Shown one piece after another: positions 11,399 through 23,368 of a DNA stretch of 64,000 bases. Positions within the stretch are counted from its first letter, which is position 1; each line of letters starts with the position of its first letter. The DNA is taken from NCBI GenBank assembly GCA_022559845.1, contig CM040118.1, forward strand, positions 157,128,331-157,192,330, given 5' to 3'. The stretch comes from Amorphophallus konjac. Its lineage: Eukaryota > Streptophyta > Magnoliopsida > Alismatales > Araceae. Under the pieces are notes generated by a model. It was not told the DNA's origin. It did no database searches and saw nothing but the letters and a program-made list of their open reading frames with translations. The translations under genes were made by a program, and so were the position numbers.

Positions 11399-14300
11399 GG
11401 TCAGGCCCCGAGCGCGGAAGATACCCGGAGACGCGTGACGAGTTTATATCAATCATGTCAATCAGAGTGGTCGTGTATTCGACACAAAGACAGAGATGCG
11501 CAAGATAGCAAGATAACCCAATCCTTTATTTCATAATGGATAGACTATTACAAATCCAATACTCTGTTTAATAAAAAAGAAAAGTACATAGTTGACACAA
11601 GAAAATAGGAAAAAGACTAGATGACACTTGAGTAGCTCTATCACTTTCACTCTTGACCATTCCCATCCGATTGACTTCCATCGTCGTCGGACTTACCTGA
11701 AAAGTAAAAAGGGACAAACGGAATGAGCGAACGCTCAGTAGGAAATTATATCTCAAGTACTAGCAAGGGGTTTAAGTAATTACATCTTTCATGAATGTAA
11801 TAAAGCTATGCATGCTCGCATAAAACGACAAGATAGAGAGAATGTAATATCAAGGAATTAAGATGGACAAATCATGAACTTACAATAAGATAATCAAGAC
11901 ATTTGAGATATTCAAACAAGTACATTTAACAAGTCATGTCAAGAACTTTGGCTATCATGTAGCAAGCAAGTAAATTACCCTTTTTCGGGCCACGCATTTC
12001 ATGTCAAGTCAAGTACGATTCAAGTACAAGATTTTGTGTGGAATGTCCAATCAAGCAAGTCAAGTACTCGGTATAATGCCAGATACCTTATCATTTTAAC
12101 TCCCATGGGCACAAGTACTTTCGGGTGCTCCTCCCAGGACCAGATCGGGCCCTATATGCGCAGGCATTTATCATGTATTTTGACATCCACTCTTGTTTAT
12201 AGCCAACATAGAATTTCAATAATCAAGCTTGTAGACACGAACGATAACTTTGATAGAATAGAGTCCAAAATATGACAAAGGACATAGATTGGCGATAATA
12301 ACGGTATAATCACGATATCGATAAAACTAGGTAGAATATGGTTCCCTTAACTTGGGTACCATGACAAATCGATATGGACATTCTTTATATAGAATTGAGG
12401 TCCACATGAACAGTATATCAAAGGTAAGATACCCTCATTCTTATCATAGAATTGAGGTTTACAAGAATGACATGATATGACATGATATCATCATCCCATT
12501 AAGAATTTCTTATGATATACTCTTTGTATAATCATAAGGGCCGGTATACCATGTTTCTTTAGAGTGACATGGCATCAATGGTGTAATGGGTTTTTAGGGT
12601 ACAACCAGCTCAGTCGGCCTTGAGGGAATCCAAGGCTACGAGGAGTCTTACAGAGGTCTCTATGACTAACTCGCTAGTCCAAAGGAACGGAATGTCCAAT
12701 GGAGAGCTTGTATGTCAATGAGAATTGAGTGTGATCGATAAAATAATCGCGAAACGTGGGACTATACTCACGGAATGGAGAATAGTGCCGATATATATAT
12801 TATATAACATGTAAAACCAACGGTTAACAGAATCAGGATAAAAATATCAGTTTACAGAAAATAACGACTTAGGTAAAGTCGTTTCTCAAGTAATTAACGC
12901 CTAACAGAGGGGCGTTTACATATGTTTCCATTTTGGCAGAATTTTCAATAATTCAGAAATTTATCTAAAACGCGCCCTGGACAGGGGCGTTTCTTTGCAA
13001 TGAGACGACTAGAGTAGCAGGCGTCTTTTTATTTACACTATTTTACAGAATATATTTATTTTCAGAAATTATCAAAAACGCGCCCTTGGCAGGGGCGTTA
13101 ATCATTAAATTCTTATTTTTACAGAATATATTGTTCGGGATTTTAACAGAAACGCGCCCTAGTAAGGGGCGTTTATTTTCAATTCACGCCCTGTGATGGG
13201 GCGTTAACACATGGAAAACGACCTAGGCTAGGTCGTGAATTCAAGAAATACCATGAATTTTCATGGGCAGTAACAATTTCAGGATAATAGAATTCATGGA
13301 GAACGAATGTATGGTCATGACAATAAAATTAACAGGTTTGAAGACATATGATCATGCATTATTGTAGAATCATGATTTCATAGATAATCAATTCTTAACA
13401 TGGGTGATTAATGATTAAATAAAATTAACGCCTGTGTACAGGGCGTCAAATATGAAATTGACGACCTGGGCAGGGTCGTGTTTTGTAAATTAGCGCCCTT
13501 GACAGGGGCGTCTCTTTCAAAATATTGCAGAAACGTATTAAAACTATAATAAACCAAATGCATGTCATGCTTATATATATGTATATCTTGCATTAATTTT
13601 GTTTGGGCTACCATAACTTGAGAAAACCTACCTTATTTGATATCTGGAGAGGGGACACGTGAATAACTTGATAAGAACACACTGAAGCTTCTAATACCCT
13701 TGATAGCAGCAGTATGCAGATCGGACAGGAAGAAGAAGAAAAATTTAGTTGATGAAGATGATGGAGATGGGGACATAACCGTAGTTAGGAAAAGTTTTAG
13801 AAGAACCTTACCTATGTTCTTCACAACGTGTGCTCTCTTCGACCTGTAAGAAGAGAAGGAGATGAAGAACGTTAGTTCTTCATACACTCGAAACAGAGAA
13901 AGAAAAGAATAAGAAGAACAGTTCTGTTCTTCACTTACCGTCGCAGAGGCTTGAATCAAATAGGTTTAGGGTTTGTTCGATCAAGACTATTTATAGGATT
14001 TTGGACGTCCTGTTAGGGTTAGTGTTCTAGTGGAAGTAATATATCCCTAATAGAGTCCTTGCCCTAGTAAACACTTACTAGATTAACATAATCCTTCCCT
14101 GGATAAGCTCCCGTGTCGAACGAAACTCCAATGGAATTAACGACCTAGGTCAGGGCGTCGATTCCTGAATTGACGACCTGGTTCAGGTCGTTTCTTAAGA
14201 AGCGCCTTTCGTTAGGGCGTTCCTTTGTTTAAAACACGCCCAAGATAGGGGCGTTTCTTGGCCTTACCCTTTTTGACGTTGGAATTTGACGCCGTGTGGT

Positions 14301-14456
14301 GAGGGCGTCACTTATTGAATAACGCCTTATCTAGAGGCGTTTCTTATTTGAATAGCGCCTTTATCCAAGACGTTATTTTATATTATTTTATTTATCTATT
14401 TATTTGATTTATTTTAAAATCTTTATTGTTATTAATATTTTATCAGGGTTGCTACA
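11399..14456 (-). repeat. Tekay LTR2 (shared middle LTR)
   Basis: It serves as 5' LTR of the left unit and 3' LTR of the right unit. Its outer TG has become GG (11399-11400), followed by a C-to-G change in the opening motif; the other end keeps GCTACA. It shares many variants with LTR3 against LTR1. TATA box at 13987-13997. Confidence 0.92.
13987..13997 (-). promoter_or_regulatory. TATA box of Tekay LTR2
   Basis: CCTATAAATAG on the minus strand, as in LTR1. This is the promoter that would drive the left unit. Confidence 0.72.
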
Positions 14457-14469
14457 CCCTCCCCCACTT
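14457..14469 (-). other. Polypurine tract, Tekay right unit
   Basis: AAGTGGGGGAGGG on the minus strand, directly before the LTR2 end, identical to the left unit. Confidence 0.9.
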
Positions 14470-14538
14470 AAAAGAATTTGGTCCCCAAATTCAATGGCAT
14501 AATATGTATATACGTGGAGAGTGTAGATCATATACCTC

Positions 14539-15396
14539 TTAGAATAACTCGGGAAATCGTTTCTTCATAGATTCCTCGGTCTCCCATGTTGCTTCATGTT
14601 CAGAATTCTTGTTCCATTGCACCTTGAGCATGGGAATAACCTTATTCCTTAGAGCTCGTATTTCACGATCTAAGATCTTCATAGGCTTCTGTTCATATGT
14701 GAGATCTTTCTGGATCACCAGATCTCCATGTTTAATAATATGCGATGGATCGTGCACATACTTCTTCAACATAGATATATGAAATACATTATGTACCTCG
14801 GACAATTGAGGAGGCAATGCGATGCGATAAGCAACCTCGCCAACTCTTTCGAGTACCTCGAATGGTCCGATGAATCTTGGCGTAAGCTTGCCCTTAACAC
14901 CAAATCTTCGTATGCCACGTCCAGGTGATATCTTGAGAAATACATGATCTCCGAGTTGGAATTTAAGATCTCTCCTTCTTGTGTCAGCATAAGCCTTTTG
15001 CCTTGTCTGAGCAACTTGCAATCTTTCTCTGATTACTTGTATCTTTTCAGTTGTATCCCTTACCAGGTCTGGACCTAATAGTTGTTTCTCTCCAACTTCG
15101 TTCCAGCATAAGGGTGATCGATAACTCCTTCCATATAAAGCTTCGAAAGGTGCCATTTGGATACTAGCTTGGTAGCTATTATTATATGCAAATTCCACTA
15201 GTGGCAAATGTTCAGGCCAGCTTCCACCAAAGTCAATGATGCAAGCTCTTAGCATATCCTCAACAACTTGATTAGCTCTCTTGGTCTGACCATCCGTTTG
15301 TGGGTGAAAAGCAGTACTAAAGTTGAGCCTTGTTCCCAACGCATGTTGTAATCCTTTCCAAAAATGAGAAGTGAAACGGGGATCTCTATCAGACAC
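14539..15396 (-). pseudogene. Integrase core end and chromodomain-like tail, right unit (catalytic Glu lost)
   Basis: The second catalytic Asp is in SDRDPRF at the start. Thirty-five residues later the expected Glu is Lys (DGQTKRANQ, codon 15280-15282), while the left unit has Glu. The C-terminal fold (GPFEVLERVGEVAY) and chromodomain-like tail are intact. In chromoviruses that tail is thought to direct integration to heterochromatin. This integrase would be catalytically dead even without the nonsense codons. Confidence 0.9.
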
Positions 15397-15468
15397 GATT
15401 GAGACAGGAATTCCATGTAACCTGACTATTTCCTTGATATATAGTGCAGCTAGTACATCAATTGACCA

Positions 15469-15849
15469 TCAGCTTTTTATTGGCAAGAAATGTGCCGATT
15501 TAATTAATCGGTCAATGATAACCCAGATTCCATCATGTCCTCCTTTAGATTTAGACAAACCCATGATGAAGTCCATACCAATATCCTCCCACTTCCACTT
15601 AGGAATATCTAGAGGATGTAGTTTTCCAGCAGGCTTTTGGTGTTCTGCCTTGACCTGTTGGCATGTGAGACAGCGATATACATAGTCTGCTATTTCTCTT
15701 TTCATATTAGGCCACCAAAAGTTTCTCTTCACATCTTGGTACATTTTGGTAGATCCTGGATGAATAGTGTACCTTGATCTATGAGCTTCATCTAAGATCT
15801 TCTTCTTTAATTCTGGGCAATCTGGTATACAAGTTCTATCTTTAAACAT
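15469..15849 (-). pseudogene. Integrase zinc-binding domain and first catalytic Asp, right unit
   Basis: The HHCC finger is readable: His pair around IHPGSTKMY, and CLTCQQ. Next is WEDIGMDF with the first catalytic Asp. The frame stops at a TGA replacing CGA just after LPIKS. Confidence 0.88.
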
Positions 15850-15882
15850 TAATCTTCCATCAGAAGCTAATTGGAAATCAGA

Positions 15883-17715
15883 TTATCCTTCTAATCTGCC
15901 CTGGATTTCTACTAATATAGGATCATCATCCTGAAGTGCTTGTATCTCAGATAATAAATCTGACTGTATGCTTACATGAGATAATGTGACATACCTAGCT
16001 TTCGTGTCCATGCTTATATTGAGCTCGGAGAACTGTTCTAGTAACTTCCATTCTTGTATCATACAATTGGCTATCATCGCTCTCGGCTTTCGACTAAGGG
16101 CATCAGCCACATAATTACCCTTTCCGGGATGGTATTGTATATTGAAGTCGAAGTCCTTGAGATATTCTAGCCAGCGTCTTTGTCTCATGTTTAGCTCCTT
16201 TTGTGAAAATAGATATTTGAGACTTTTGTAATCGGAGTATACAGTAAACTGCACTCCATATAAGTAGTGTCTCCATATCTTTAGGGCAAATACCACCGCG
16301 GCCAGTTCTAAGTCATGGACGGGGTAATTCTCCTCATGCTTCTTCAGTTGACGTGACGAGTATGCTATGACCTTCCCTTGTTGCATTAAGACACACCCGA
16401 GGCCAATGCCAGAAGCATCGGTGTAAACCTCGAATTTCTCTCCTTCTATTGGTAGAGCTAAGACCGGAGCTGTAGTAAGATGATCCTTGAGAGTTTGGAA
16501 ACTTCTTTCATATTCCTCACTCCATTCATATCGGATCTCCTTACGAGTTAATCTTGTAAGTGGTACGGCGATCTTAGAGAAATCTTTGATGAATCGTCGA
16601 TAATAGCCTGCAAGACCTAAGAAACTTCTGATCTCGCTAGCATTGGTTGGTTTTTCCCAGTTTCTAACAGCTTCAACCTTTGATGGATCAACAGATAGAC
16701 CATCCTTGGATATCACATGTTCGAGGAAAGTCACTTCTTCAAGCCAGAATTCACATTTGCTGAGCTTTGCATATAATTGATTTTCCCTCAATACTTGTAA
16801 TGCGATCCTTAAATATTCTTCATGTTCTTCCTTAGTCTTGGAATATATCAATATATCATCAATGAAGACTACTATGAATTGATCCAAGTAAGGCCTGTAT
16901 ATACTATTCATTAACTGCATAAAGGCAGCAGGGGCATTTGTTAGTCCAAAAGGCATAACAACAAATTCGTAATGGCCATACCTGCTTCTGAATGCGGTCT
17001 TATGAATGTCATCATCCTTGATTCTTAACTGATGATATCCCGACCTGAGATCAATATTGGAAAAATATTTGGATCCTGAAATCTGATCAAATAACTCATC
17101 GATTCTCGGCAGTGGATACTTGTTCTTGATAGTGAGATGATTCAACTGTCGATAGTCGATGCACAATCTCATGGATCCATCCTTCTTCTTTACAAATAAG
17201 ACTGGTGCTCCCCACGGGGAAGTACTTGGTCTAATGAACCCTTTTCGAATTAGTTCCATTAATTGCTCTTTTAACTCTTTGAGTTCCGCAGGGGACATTC
17301 TATAGGGTGCCTTTGAAACTGGACCCGCACCAGGGACTAAGTAAATGGTGAAGGCCACATCCCTTTGAGGGGGTAATCCCGGCAAATCTTCCAGAAATAC
17401 GTTCGGGAATTCTTGCACCACTTGTATGTCTTCTAGCTTAGTTTCCTTTGTTTCCTTAACTGTGACAAATGCAAGGAAAGCTACACATCCCTTCGTGACG
17501 AGCTTACTAGCTCGGAGGGCCGAAATAAGAGGGGAATTGCTCCGACTCTTGGGACGAGTAAAGACTAATTCTGGAATATCTTTGAAAGCTATTTGGCTAT
17601 TGCGGCAATCAACCGTTGCCTGGTATTTGGATAACCAGTCCGCTCCTAGTATAACATCATACTCCTTTAGATCGAGGCATATGAGATCTATAGGTAAATT
17701 TCTACCTTGAACCAT
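15883..17715 (-). pseudogene. Protease end, reverse transcriptase and RNase H, right unit
   Basis: This 610-codon open frame contains the protease C-terminal motif DVILGADWL, a full RT with FIDDIL, and RNase H with [13 protein letters not shown] and SDYKS (His in the left unit). A linker follows, up to a TAA that replaced CAA. All visible catalytic acidic residues of RT and RNase H are present. It is the longest uninterrupted coding stretch of the array. Confidence 0.92.
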
Positions 17716-17787
17716 TATCTCACAGTTTTGGTAGTGATGAGTAATATCATTTTCGCTTCCAAGAGGAGTAGTTAGAACTATTTTTAT

Positions 17788-18888
17788 CTATTCTGGTTCT
17801 AACGGTAACGGGTCGGCAAACTTCTTAGAAATAATGGAATGCGATGCACCCGTATCAAATAAGACATAAGCACTTTTGGAACAAACTGTTAATGTACCTT
17901 CTACCAGTCCACCTTCTTCTTGCTCGGTCTCCTTTATTGCATGAAGTCGAGCGTTCTTTGTCACCGGGCGTTTACCATCACCGGCTTGGTCATTCATTAA
18001 TGGACAATCGGGAATCCGATGTTCGCGACTCCCACAACGGAGATAAGCTCCTAATTTCCTCCAGCATTCTTCTATCTTGTGACCAGCCTTGTCACAATGC
18101 TTGCATACTGTATTAGAAGGGGTAGTTGTGATAGTGAAAGGCTTGGTCTTTTTGAACTTATGGTCTTGAGAGGAAGAACCTCCATTACTAGGCCTTTTCT
18201 TGAAGTTGGGTTTGAAAGAACTCGAACCTGTGACTTGCTCCTTCTTGTCTTTTCCACGAATCCTATCAGATAGTTCCGTGGCATCTTCAAGTAATTGAGC
18301 TCGGCGCACTATTTCAGAATAAACTTGGATGTCCATAAGCTCCAGTTGAGTAATATAGTGGGGCCTAAGCCCATTAAGAAATCTACGGGCCTTCATCTTC
18401 TCCGTGCTAATAAGATGCTTAGCATATCTAGACAACCTGGAGAACTGAGCTTCATAATCTGCTAATGATAAAGATCGTTGCTTTAATGCAGCGAATTCTG
18501 TAACCTTCTTTTCTTGGACTCGGTCCGAGAAATATTTAGCATTGAAGTATTCCACAAATTCTTCCCATGTTACTTGAGTAGGATCGATGGTTGCTTCAAT
18601 AGACTCCCACCAGCATCTAGCATCTTTCTCTAACTGGAAAGTAGCTAATAAGACTTTGTCCTGATCCGTGCATTGCATAACACGGAATATACGTTCAGTC
18701 TCCCGAACCCAATGCTCGGCATCATCCGGATCGGTCGATCCCATAAACTTCGGGGGATTCATGCTCTTAAAGGCTTGGTGCAAGCTTCCAGCTCGTGGAG
18801 CATCACCTTGTGCTACCTGTTGTAGCACTAGAGTCATTCCTTGAAGGGTACGCTGCATGTTGCACCATTGAGCACGTTCGGCAGCCAT
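17788..18888 (-). pseudogene. Gag plus protease start, right unit
   Basis: This 366-codon open frame starts at a genuine ATG. Gag assembles the particle: the capsid-like core has CWWESI and WEEFVEYFNAKYF. The first knuckle is intact (CKHC....H....C). In the second, the first Cys is Tyr, whereas the left unit has Cys (a TGT to TAT change). Protease DTGAS is at residues 345-349. The frame ends 21 residues later at the TAG that replaced a Trp codon. Confidence 0.92.
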
Positions 18889-19042
18889 TATCCTATAATT
18901 ACAATAGCTACGTTAGTATTATATCACTGTGATCTTATTAAAAGACTCATTGACTCTTAACCCTTGGTTCTACCCAATCTCACTTGGTTAAACGTTCAAC
19001 TTATCCTTGGACTTGGGTTTTTCCTAGGAATTGAATACCTTA

Positions 19043-19055
19043 GGCTCTGATACCA
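19043..19055 (-). other. Primer binding site (tRNA-iMet type), right unit
   Basis: TGGTATCAGAGCC on the minus strand, seven bases inside LTR3, as in the left unit. Confidence 0.92.
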
Positions 19056-19062
19056 CAAAAAC

Positions 19063-22000
19063 TGTCACGCCCCGAGCGCGGAAGATACCCGGAGACGCGT
19101 GACGAGTTTATATCAATCATGTCAATTAGAGTGGTCGTGTATTCGACACAAAGACAAAGATGCGCAAGATAGCAAGATAACCCAATCCTTTATTTCATAA
19201 TGGATAGACTATTACAAATCCAATACTCTGTTTAATAAAAAGGAAAAGTACATAGTTGACTCAAGAAAATAGGAAAAAGACTAGATGACACTTGAGCAGC
19301 TCTATCACTTTCACTCTTGACCATTCCCATCCGATTGACTTCCATCGTCGTCGGACTTACCTGAAAAGTAAAAAGGGACAAACGGAATGAGCGAACGCTC
19401 AGTAGGAAATTATATCTCAAGTACTAGCAAGGGGTTTAAGTAATTACATCTTTCATGAATGTAATAAAGCTATGCATGCTCGCATAAAACGACAAGATAG
19501 AGAGAATGTAATATCAAAGAATTAAGATGGACAAATCATGAACTTTCAATAAGATAATCAAGACATTTGAGATATTCAAGCATGTACATTTAACAAGTCA
19601 TGTCAAGAACTTTGGCTATCATGTAGCAAGCAAGTAAATTACCCTTTTTCGGACCACGCATTTCATGTCAAGTCAAGTACGATTCAAGTACAAGATTTTG
19701 TGTGGAATGTCCAATCAAGCAAGTCAAGTACTCGGTATAATGCCAGATACCTTATCATTTTAACTCCCATGGGCACAAGTACTTTCGGGTGCTCCTCCCA
19801 GGACCAGATCGGGCCCTATATGCGTAGGCATTTATCATGTATTTTGACATCCACTCTTGTTTATAGCCAACATAGAATTTCAATAATCAAGCTTGTAGAC
19901 ACGTACGACAACTTTGATAGAATAGAGTCCAAAATATGACAAAGGACATAGATTGGCGATAATAACGGTATAATCACGATATCGATAAAACTAGGTAGAA
20001 TATGGTTCCCTTAACTTGGGTACCATGACAAATCGATATGGATATTCTTTATATAGAATTGAGGTCCACATGAAAAGTATATCAAAGGTAAGATACCCTC
20101 ATTCTTATCATAGAATTGAGGTTTACAAGAATGACATGATATGACATGATATCATCATCCCATTAAGAATTTCTTATGATATACTCTTTGTACAATCATA
20201 AGGGCCGGTATACCATATTTCTTTAGAGTGACATGGCATCAATAGTGTAATGGGTTTTTAGGGTACAACCAGCTCAGTCGGCCTTGAGGGAATCCAAGGC
20301 TACGAGGAGTCTTACAGAGGTCTCTATGACTAACTCGCTAGTCCAAAGGAACGGAATGTCCAATGGAGAGCTTGTATGTCAATGAGAATTGAGTGTGATC
20401 GATAAAACAATCGCGAAACGTGGGACTATACTCACGGAATGGAGAATAGTGCCGATATATATATTATATAACATATGAAACCAACGGTTAACAGAATCAG
20501 GATAAAAATATCAGTTTACAGAAAATAACGACTTAGGTAAAGTCGTTTCTCAAGTAATTAACGCCTAACAGAGGGGCGTTTACATATGTTTCCATTTTGG
20601 CAGAATTTTTAATAATTCAGAAATTTATCTAAAACGCGCCCTGGACAGGGGCGTTTCTTTGCAATGAGACGACTACAGTAGCAGGCGTCTTTTTATTTAC
20701 ACTATTTTACAGAACATATTTATTTTCAGAAATTATCAAAAATGCGCCCTTGGCAGGGGCGTTAATCATTAAATTCTTATTTTTACAGAATATATTGTTC
20801 GGGATTTTAACAGAAACGCGCCCTAGTAAGGGGCGTTTATTTTCAATTCACGCCCTGTGATGGGGCGTTAACACATGGAAAACGACCTAGGCTAGGTCGT
20901 GAATTCAAGAAATACCATGAATTTTCATGGGCAGTAACAATTTCAGGATAATAGAATTCATGGAGAACGAATGTATGGTCATGACAATAAAATTAACAGG
21001 TTTGAAGACATATGATCATGCATTATTGTAGAATCATGATTTCATAGATAATCAATTCTTAACATGGGTGATTAATGATTAAATGAAATTAACGCCTGCG
21101 TACAGGGCGTCAAATATGAAATTGACGACCTGGGCAGGGTCGTGTTTTGTAAATTAGCGCCCTTGACAGGGGCGTCTCTTTCAAAATATTGCAGAAACGT
21201 ATTAAAACTATAATAAACCAAATGCATGTAATGCTTATATATATGTATATCTTGCATTAATTTTGTTTGGGCTACCATAACTTGAGAAAACCTACCTTAT
21301 TTGATATCTGGAGAGGGGACACGTGAATAACTTGATAAGAACACACTGAAGCTTCTAATACCCTTGATAGCAGCAGTATGCAGATCAGACAGGAAGAAGA
21401 AGAAAAATTTAGTTGATGAAGATGATGGAGATGGGGACATAACCGTAGTTAGGAAAAGTTTTAGAAGAACCTTACCTATGTTCTTCACAATGTGTGCTCT
21501 CTTCGACCTGTAAGAAGAGAAGGAGATGAAGAACGTTAGTTCTTCATACACTCGAAACAGAGAAAGAAAAGAATAAGAAGAACAGTTCTGTTCTTCACTT
21601 ACCGTCGCAGAGGCTTGAATCAAATAGGTTTAGGGTTTGTTCGATCAAGACTATTTATAGGATTTTGGACGTCCTGTTAGGGTTAGTGTTCTTGTGGAAG
21701 TAATATATCCCTAATAGAGTCCTTGCCCTAGTAAACACTTACTAGATTAATATAATCCTTCCCTGGATAAGCTCCCGTGTTGAACGGAACTCCAATGGAA
21801 TTAACGACCTAGGTCAGGGCGTCGATTCCTGAATTGACGACCTGGTTCAGGTCGTTTCTTAAGAAGCGCCTTTCGTTAGGGCGTTCCTTTGTTTAAAACA
21901 CGCCCAAGATAGGGGCGTTTCTTGGCCTTACCCTTTTTGACGTTGGAATTTGACGCCGTGTGGTGAGGGCGTCACTTATTGAATAACGCCTTATCTAGAG

Positions 22001-22120
22001 GCGTTTCTAATTTGAATAGCGCCTTTATCCGAGGCGTTATTTTATATTGTTTTATTTATCTATTTATTTGATTTATTTTAAAATCTTTATTGTTATTAAT
22101 ATTTTATCAGGGTTGCTACA
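19063..22120 (-). repeat. Tekay LTR3 (5' LTR of right unit)
   Basis: It opens TGTCACGCC and ends GCTACA, immediately followed by the second ATGCA. It is closer to LTR2 than to LTR1 at most positions I compared, for example in the 3' quarter where LTR2 and LTR3 share several substitutions. Hairpin clusters lie at about 20528-21176 and 21802-22048. Confidence 0.93.
21651..21661 (-). promoter_or_regulatory. TATA box of Tekay LTR3
   Basis: CCTATAAATAG on the minus strand. As the outermost 5' LTR promoter it would drive the right unit. Confidence 0.72.
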
Positions 22121-22125
22121 ATGCA
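22121..22125. repeat. Target site duplication ATGCA, right copy
   Basis: Matches 3743-3747. The gag reading frame of element A is coherent on both sides once one copy is discounted. Confidence 0.9.
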
Positions 22126-23368
22126 TATTAGCTATATCATTCATTGCCAGGATGTTGCGGAAGGTCGGGGTGGCATTGGAAATTAGCAGTTTGACCTTTT
22201 CTTCCTCTGGAATATGGTCGGGCACTCTAGCGGCCATTTGTCTCCACCTGTCTGCATAGGTGGCGAAGTCTTCCTCTGGCTTCATCTTCTCTGCTACTAG
22301 ATCTGTAAATGAATATTCTGGCCCGACCCTGTCCTGAAACCGCTGAATGAATTTGTCCTTAACTACCTTGAAACTCTCGGCCTCTTCCAGCGACAGAGAA
22401 TAGAACCATTCCAGAGCAACTCCATCTAAGGATCGGCGGAATAAATACGCCATGAGGCGATCATCATACTGGAACTGCGCCGATTCATATAGAAAATCCC
22501 TCACATGGATAAAGGGATTGCTGTTCCCATCGTACTTGCGATAGTTGGGGAGCTCTGATTGCGGAGGGAACCGAATGTTCTGGAAGCTCGGAATAGGAAT
22601 ATCGGCCAAGGATTGTGGGCCAACCCTTTTCTGGAGGAAGTCGAGTTGTTGCTGCATGGCGGCCCACTTGTTAAGCAAGTCCTGCTCTTGGGAGGGAGCA
22701 GGGGTAGTGAAGGATGCCGATTGTATTTGAGGAGCGGATGGAATGACTGTAGCAGAAGGGGGAGGCCCATAGACAGTGGAGATAGGGGGCCCGTAGGAAG
22801 GATATTGGGCCTGAGATATGCCCAGATGGGAGTGAGTTTGGGCCACCCCTTGCAGAGGGTGTAAGAAATCAGAAGGGTTCATGAGAAGCTGTGAAGCCAC
22901 CGAACCAGAATTGTGATGATCCACCTGGACAAAAGCAGGGATAGGCGATTTCCCTTTATCAAAAGACTGATGGGCTGAATTGGAAGATTGGCCCATCTCC
23001 ATGCTGGCGAAAGTGATGGTCCAGGGTTGGACCGGAGTGAGGTCAATCGGAGTGGGCTGAACGGACGGCCTGATAATGGAAGGATTAGATTGACCTTGAA
23101 CAGCGGCGGAGGGAGAAGCGTTGGACCCTTGCATAGCTTGATATAGGACTTGAAGTTGGGTCGGGTCCAATTGGGCCATCATGTGAAGGACGGAGCCCGC
23201 GGAAGGAGTAGAAAGAGAAGGGGTACCTTGACTACCTCCCACAGATGTGGAGGACGGGAGAGGGGCAGTCCCTTCTCCGGAGGGAAAGGTGGCAACCCTA
23301 GGGGGGTTCTCAAGGAGCCCTTGAGGAAGAGAGTCCTCTTGGGAGCGCAGAGGATTGAAGGATGCCAT
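22121..23368 (-). pseudogene. Gag N-terminal part of Tat/Ogre-like element A
   Basis: I place the start at the ATG at 23368 (ACCATGGCA context, MASFNPLRSQ), not at the upstream end of the open frame at 23578. About 416 codons follow: a Pro/Ser/Gln-rich N-terminus of ~250 residues, then a retrotransposon Gag core (NYRKYDGNSNPFIHVRDF, ALEWFYSL, FIQRFQDRVGPEYSF, YADRWRQMAARV). The frame is then cut by the Tekay array at NDIANMH. It resumes at 3742 on the other side. In relatives this protein forms the particle and packages the RNA. Confidence 0.88.

Larger units (their letters stand above)
14539..18888 (-). pseudogene. Tekay gag-pol, right unit (one frame of 1449 codons with three nonsense codons)
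   Basis: From ATG at 18888 to the stop at 14539 the frame is never shifted. Order: Gag (residues 1 to about 290), two CCHC-type knuckles (about 260-300), protease with DTGAS at 345, RT with FIDD near 675, RNase H with YTDAS near 822, integrase, and a chromodomain-like tail (about 1400-1449). Stops interrupt at residue 367 (TAG, 17788-17790), 1002 (TAA, 15883-15885) and 1140 (TGA, 15469-15471). The left unit shows the ancestral codons were TGG, CAA and CGA, so all three are C:G to T:A changes. Catalytic Glu 1203 is Lys. Confidence 0.95.
3748..22120 (-). mobile_element. Tandem Tekay-like chromovirus array: LTR-internal-LTR-internal-LTR
   Basis: Three direct LTR copies (3748-6805, 11399-14456, 19063-22120; each 3058 bp) alternate with two internal regions of 4593 and 4606 bp. 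Each internal region has a purine tract next to its left LTR and a tRNA-iMet-type primer site next to its right LTR, so both units run on the minus strand and share the middle LTR. The integrase C-terminus ends in a chromodomain-like segment, which with the long LTRs points to the Tekay/Del lineage. A single ATGCA duplication flanks the whole array, inside gag of element A. Confidence 0.93.
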
